A stretch of 44,693 nt of DNA. Source: Oscillospiraceae bacterium (GTDB taxonomy: Bacteria; Bacillota; Clostridia; Oscillospirales; Oscillospiraceae). Positions 42,115 through 44,693 of this stretch are shown one piece after another; the first letter of the stretch is position 1; every line of letters starts with the position of its first letter. Location of the stretch: the NCBI GenBank assembly GCA_015067945.1, contig SVLM01000015.1:1-44693 (forward strand), read 5' to 3'. The notes under the pieces are model-generated. The model had not been told where the DNA came from and made no database searches. It worked only from the letters and a program-made list of their open reading frames with translations. Both the position numbers and the translations under genes were made by a program.

Positions 42115-44693
42115 TTAAAGTTTGTACCAGTAATAAGAATAGTATGTGGACTTAAAATATGTTGCGTTGGTCGAAGCGTTCGTTACCGATATACTTGTGC
42201 CACCACTCATATTACTCCAATCAGATTCACTCCTGGTGTAATACCATGTAGATGTGTCTTCGAATATAATATTCGTAAGGCTGCTGCAATTATAGAACGC
42301 ATAATTGCCGATGCTGGTTACACTGTCAGGAATTGTGATGCTTGTAAGGCTTTTGCAATTATAGAACGCATCATCGCCGATGCTCGTTACGCTGTCGGGA
42401 ATTGTAATGCTTGTAAGGCTACTGCAATAAGAGAACGCAGAATCGCCGATGCTCGTTACGCTGCCGGGGAGGGTTATGCTTGTAAGACTCGTGCTGCTGA
42501 ATGCAGCGCGGCCGATGCTCGTAACGCTGTCGCCGAATGTGATGCTTGCAAGATTGGTGCAACGCTGAAATGCAGAATCGCCGATACTTGTCACGCTGTC
42601 ACCGATTGTGATGTTTACAAGGTCGTCACATTCATAGAATGCATACTCGCCGATGCTCGTAACACCATTGGAAATCGTAACGGTTGATAGCGAAGAACAA
42701 CCCCTAAATGCATTTTCGCTAATGCTAATGACAGTAGCGGGAATAACCAGTTCAGTCAAGAGTTTACCATTAACATAAATTTTTCCTGCGTTGGCTAGCG
42801 GATTGGAAGAACCATCTGCAAAAGATATATTACACCACGCGGCAATATCGGTTATATACACGCTTGCAAGGTTGTTACAATTAGAGAACGCCTGAGTGCC
42901 GATGCTCGTAACGCTGTCGGGTATCGTAATGCTTGTAAGCTTGTAACAACCATAGAACGCCCCAGGTCCGATGCTCGTTACACCATCGGGGATTGTGATA
43001 CTTATACCATCATATCCACTGAACGTATACGCACCGATGCTTGTCACGTTATTGGGGATTGTGATATCGGTTGCCAACACGCCATTGATATAAAGTTCGT
43101 CTCCGTAATACAGTGGGTTAGAAGTCATGTTAGCAAAACTTATGTTGCACCATTCCACGAGGGAGGTGATATAAACACTTGTAAGACTGCCTAAATTATT
43201 GAATGCCCCAGATCCGATACTCGTTATGCTATCGGGAATCGTGATGCTTGTAAGCTCGTGACAAGCATAGAACGCCTCAGATCCAATGCTCGTTACACTA
43301 TCGGGAATCGTAATGCTTGTAAGCTTGTCACAACCATAGAACGCCTCAGATCCGATGATTGTTACGCTGTCAGGAATTGCAATATTTGTCAGACTATCGC
43401 AATCATAGAACGCTCTTGAGGCGATGTTCGTTATGCCGTTGGGAATTGTGATATTCGTCAGGCTATCGCAATTAATGAAGGCAGAGGAGTAGATGCCCGT
43501 TACGCTATTGGGAATTGTGATACTCATTAGACCATTGCAATTACCAAACGCAAAAGAGCCGATGGTGGTAACTCTATACCAAATGCCACCATCATCAAAC
43601 ACCGCGGGAATAACGAGGTTTTGCCCCGTTGTTCCTGTATAACCAACCATCGTGCGGTTGCTGCTTGTAACCGTGAAAGCGGTAGGGACGATGGTTTCGG
43701 TGTAAGACTCACCACACATACAGGTATATGTTGCAGATCCATTTTCAGTTGCGGTAGGAGGGGTAATGGCAGGAATATAATTGTGACCAAGTGCATCAAC
43801 GACTTCTTGGGCCACGATCACCTCACCGCAAACGGAACAATGAGAGCCTTCTGTAAGGCCTGTTGCATTACAAGTGGGGGCAACTGCTGCATCGATAACC
43901 TCGGTATGCCCAAGGGCATCAACAACCGTCTGTGCTACAAGAACCTCACCGCAAACGGAACAATGAGAGCCCTCGGTAAGGCCGGTAGCAGTGCAAGTAG
44001 GTGCAACTGCTGCGTCGATGACCTCGGTATGCCCAAGGGCATCCACAACCGTCTGTGCTACAAGAACCTCACCGCAACCACCGCAATGGGAGCCTTCGGT
44101 AAGGCCGGTAGCGGTGCAAGTGGGAGCAACTGCTGAGTCGATGACCTCGGTATGCCCAAGAGCATCAACAACCATCTGCGTCACAATCACCTCACCGCAA
44201 ACGGAACAATGAGAGCCTTCAGTAAGGCCTGTTGCATTACAAGTGGGGGGTACTGCCGCATCAACAACCACCTTATGTTTATGGAAGTAGGCATCTGCGG
44301 AAGCACTGAACTTCATCAGGGTCTTACACATATTCTCCAGAGTCTGGCCGGCTCTGCCGGAGGCCAGTGCACGGTAAGCATAGCCTTCCATGCTGTCAAT
44401 GGCGGTGCCCAGAGCATTGCCGTTGGCATCGTAAACAACGCAGGTCACGATGGACTGGTAGTCTGCCACGGCCATGCCGATGACGGGAACCAGTGCATAA
44501 CTGCTGCTGTTGTACATAGAGAAGCTCTCGCCCTCGATGCGGACAGTCTTGGGATTACCGTTGAAGTCGGTGTAGGTTGCGATGGCATACAGGTCTTTCC
44601 AAGTGCTGGAAGCACCGACCTTGCTTGCGTAGAAGATGCAGTCCATCTCGATAGCGGACTCCAGAACCAGAGTGGTGTTGAAGGTTGCTGCGT
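42115..44693 (-). CDS. BspA-like leucine-rich-repeat surface protein (5' end cut by window)
   Basis: The frame is open through the right edge, so the signal peptide and N-terminus are missing; an in-frame Met at 44646 is not the start. Visible order: an N-terminal domain (VLESAIEMDCIFYASKVG) to 44263; four nearly identical 41-residue cysteine-pair repeats (43771-44262); a related linker; then 16 BspA-type leucine-rich repeats of about 23 residues with the pattern SLTSITIPDSVTSIG-x-x-AF-x-x-C, interrupted twice by the same kind of insertion (EWCNISFA...NPL...IYVNG). The protein ends YYSYYWYKL without a sortase motif. BspA-like repeats bind host or matrix proteins in other bacteria; that role here is inferred. 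It shares the cysteine-pair repeat style with the protein at the left edge. Confidence 0.92.
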   Translation of the reverse strand, partial: AATFNTTLVLESAIEMDCIFYASKVGASSTWKDLYAIATYTDFNGNPKTVRIEGESFSMYNSSSYALVPVIGMAVADYQSIVTCVVYDANGNALGTAIDSMEGYAYRALASGRAGQTLENMCKTLMKFSASADAYFHKHKVVVDAAVPPTCNATGLTEGSHCSVCGEVIVTQMVVDALGHTEVIDSAVAPTCTATGLTEGSHCGGCGEVLVAQTVVDALGHTEVIDAAVAPTCTATGLTEGSHCSVCGEVLVAQTVVDALGHTEVIDAAVAPTCNATGLTEGSHCSVCGEVIVAQEVVDALGHNYIPAITPPTATENGSATYTCMCGESYTETIVPTAFTVTSSNRTMVGYTGTTGQNLVIPAVFDDGGIWYRVTTIGSFAFGNCNGLMSITIPNSVTGIYSSAFINCDSLTNITIPNGITNIASRAFYDCDSLTNIAIPDSVTIIGSEAFYGCDKLTSITIPDSVTSIGSEAFYACHELTSITIPDSITSIGSGAFNNLGSLTSVYITSLVEWCNISFANMTSNPLYYGDELYINGVLATDITIPNNVTSIGAYTFSGYDGISITIPDGVTSIGPGAFYGCYKLTSITIPDSVTSIGTQAFSNCNNLASVYITDIAAWCNISFADGSSNPLANAGKIYVNGKLLTELVIPATVISISENAFRGCSSLSTVTISNGVTSIGEYAFYECDDLVNITIGDSVTSIGDSAFQRCTNLASITFGDSVTSIGRAAFSSTSLTSITLPGSVTSIGDSAFSYCSSLTSITIPDSVTSIGDDAFYNCKSLTSITIPDSVTSIGNYAFYNCSSLTNIIFEDTSTWYYTRSESDWSNMSGGTSISVTNASTNATYFKSTYYSYYWYKL
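43771..44262 (-). repeat. Four tandem 123-bp repeats coding for cysteine-pair modules
   Basis: Each 41-residue unit reads like D-A-A-V-A-P-T-C-x-A-T-G then LTEGSHCSVCGEV and VVDALGHTEVI. The high DNA identity between units suggests recent duplication and copy-number change. Confidence 0.88.

Noticed and set aside
43771..44262. CRISPR-like tandem repeats
   Set aside because: The 123-bp units are contiguous, in frame and coding; there are no unique spacers and no cas genes.

Overview
The window looks like a chromosomal segment of a GC-rich Clostridia bacterium, most likely an Oscillospiraceae/Ruminococcaceae-type gut organism. The reasons are strong AGGAGG ribosome binding sites, a T-box leader, Clostridia-style purine and Opp genes, and BspA-like leucine-rich-repeat surface proteins. 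Genus and species cannot be told from sequence reading alone.

Layout from left to right. (1) 1-2191, minus: the secreted surface protein at the left edge, cut by the window, with a Cys/His hydrolase-like domain and cysteine-pair repeats; a small XRE regulator diverges from it. (2) 2711-8743, minus: one T-box-controlled operon of five genes, acyl-CoA synthetase - iorA - iorB - paaK - ACT protein, for aryl-acid/arylpyruvate chemistry. (3) 8848-23204: a purine block. guaA (synthetase domain only) diverges from purE-purC-purF-purM-purN-purO-purH(transformylase only)-purD-purL, and guaB converges on purL. purB is not in the window. (4) 23375-24043, minus: a YczE-like membrane protein. (5) 24201-27738, plus: a large membrane protein, a UbiA-type phosphoribosyl-polyprenyl synthase and a HAD phosphatase, probably an envelope-glycan pentose donor pathway. 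(6) 27777-33050: a divergent three-gene module made of a TIR-like nucleotide-binding protein and two paralogous polytopic membrane proteins on opposite sides of it. (7) 33286-41618, minus: an oligopeptide transporter operon oppA-oppB-oppC-oppD-oppF plus a small membrane protein. (8) 42115-44693, minus: a BspA-like surface protein cut by the right edge.

The points most worth a second look are these. The aryl-acid operon is under a T-box whose candidate specifier (UUC) and acceptor bulge (UGGU) both fit tRNA-Phe, which suggests that it builds phenylalanine from phenylacetate rather than degrading it. The TIR-like/paired-membrane-protein module has the look of an undescribed stress or phage-defence system. 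OppC carries an RCC1-like beta-propeller in its first external loop. Two purine glutamine amidotransferases (PurF, GuaA) lack a recognisable glutaminase active site.

No tRNA, rRNA, CRISPR array, IS element or prophage was seen. Boundaries come from reading frames, ribosome binding sites and promoter/terminator patterns; family calls come from recognised motifs, without database searches.
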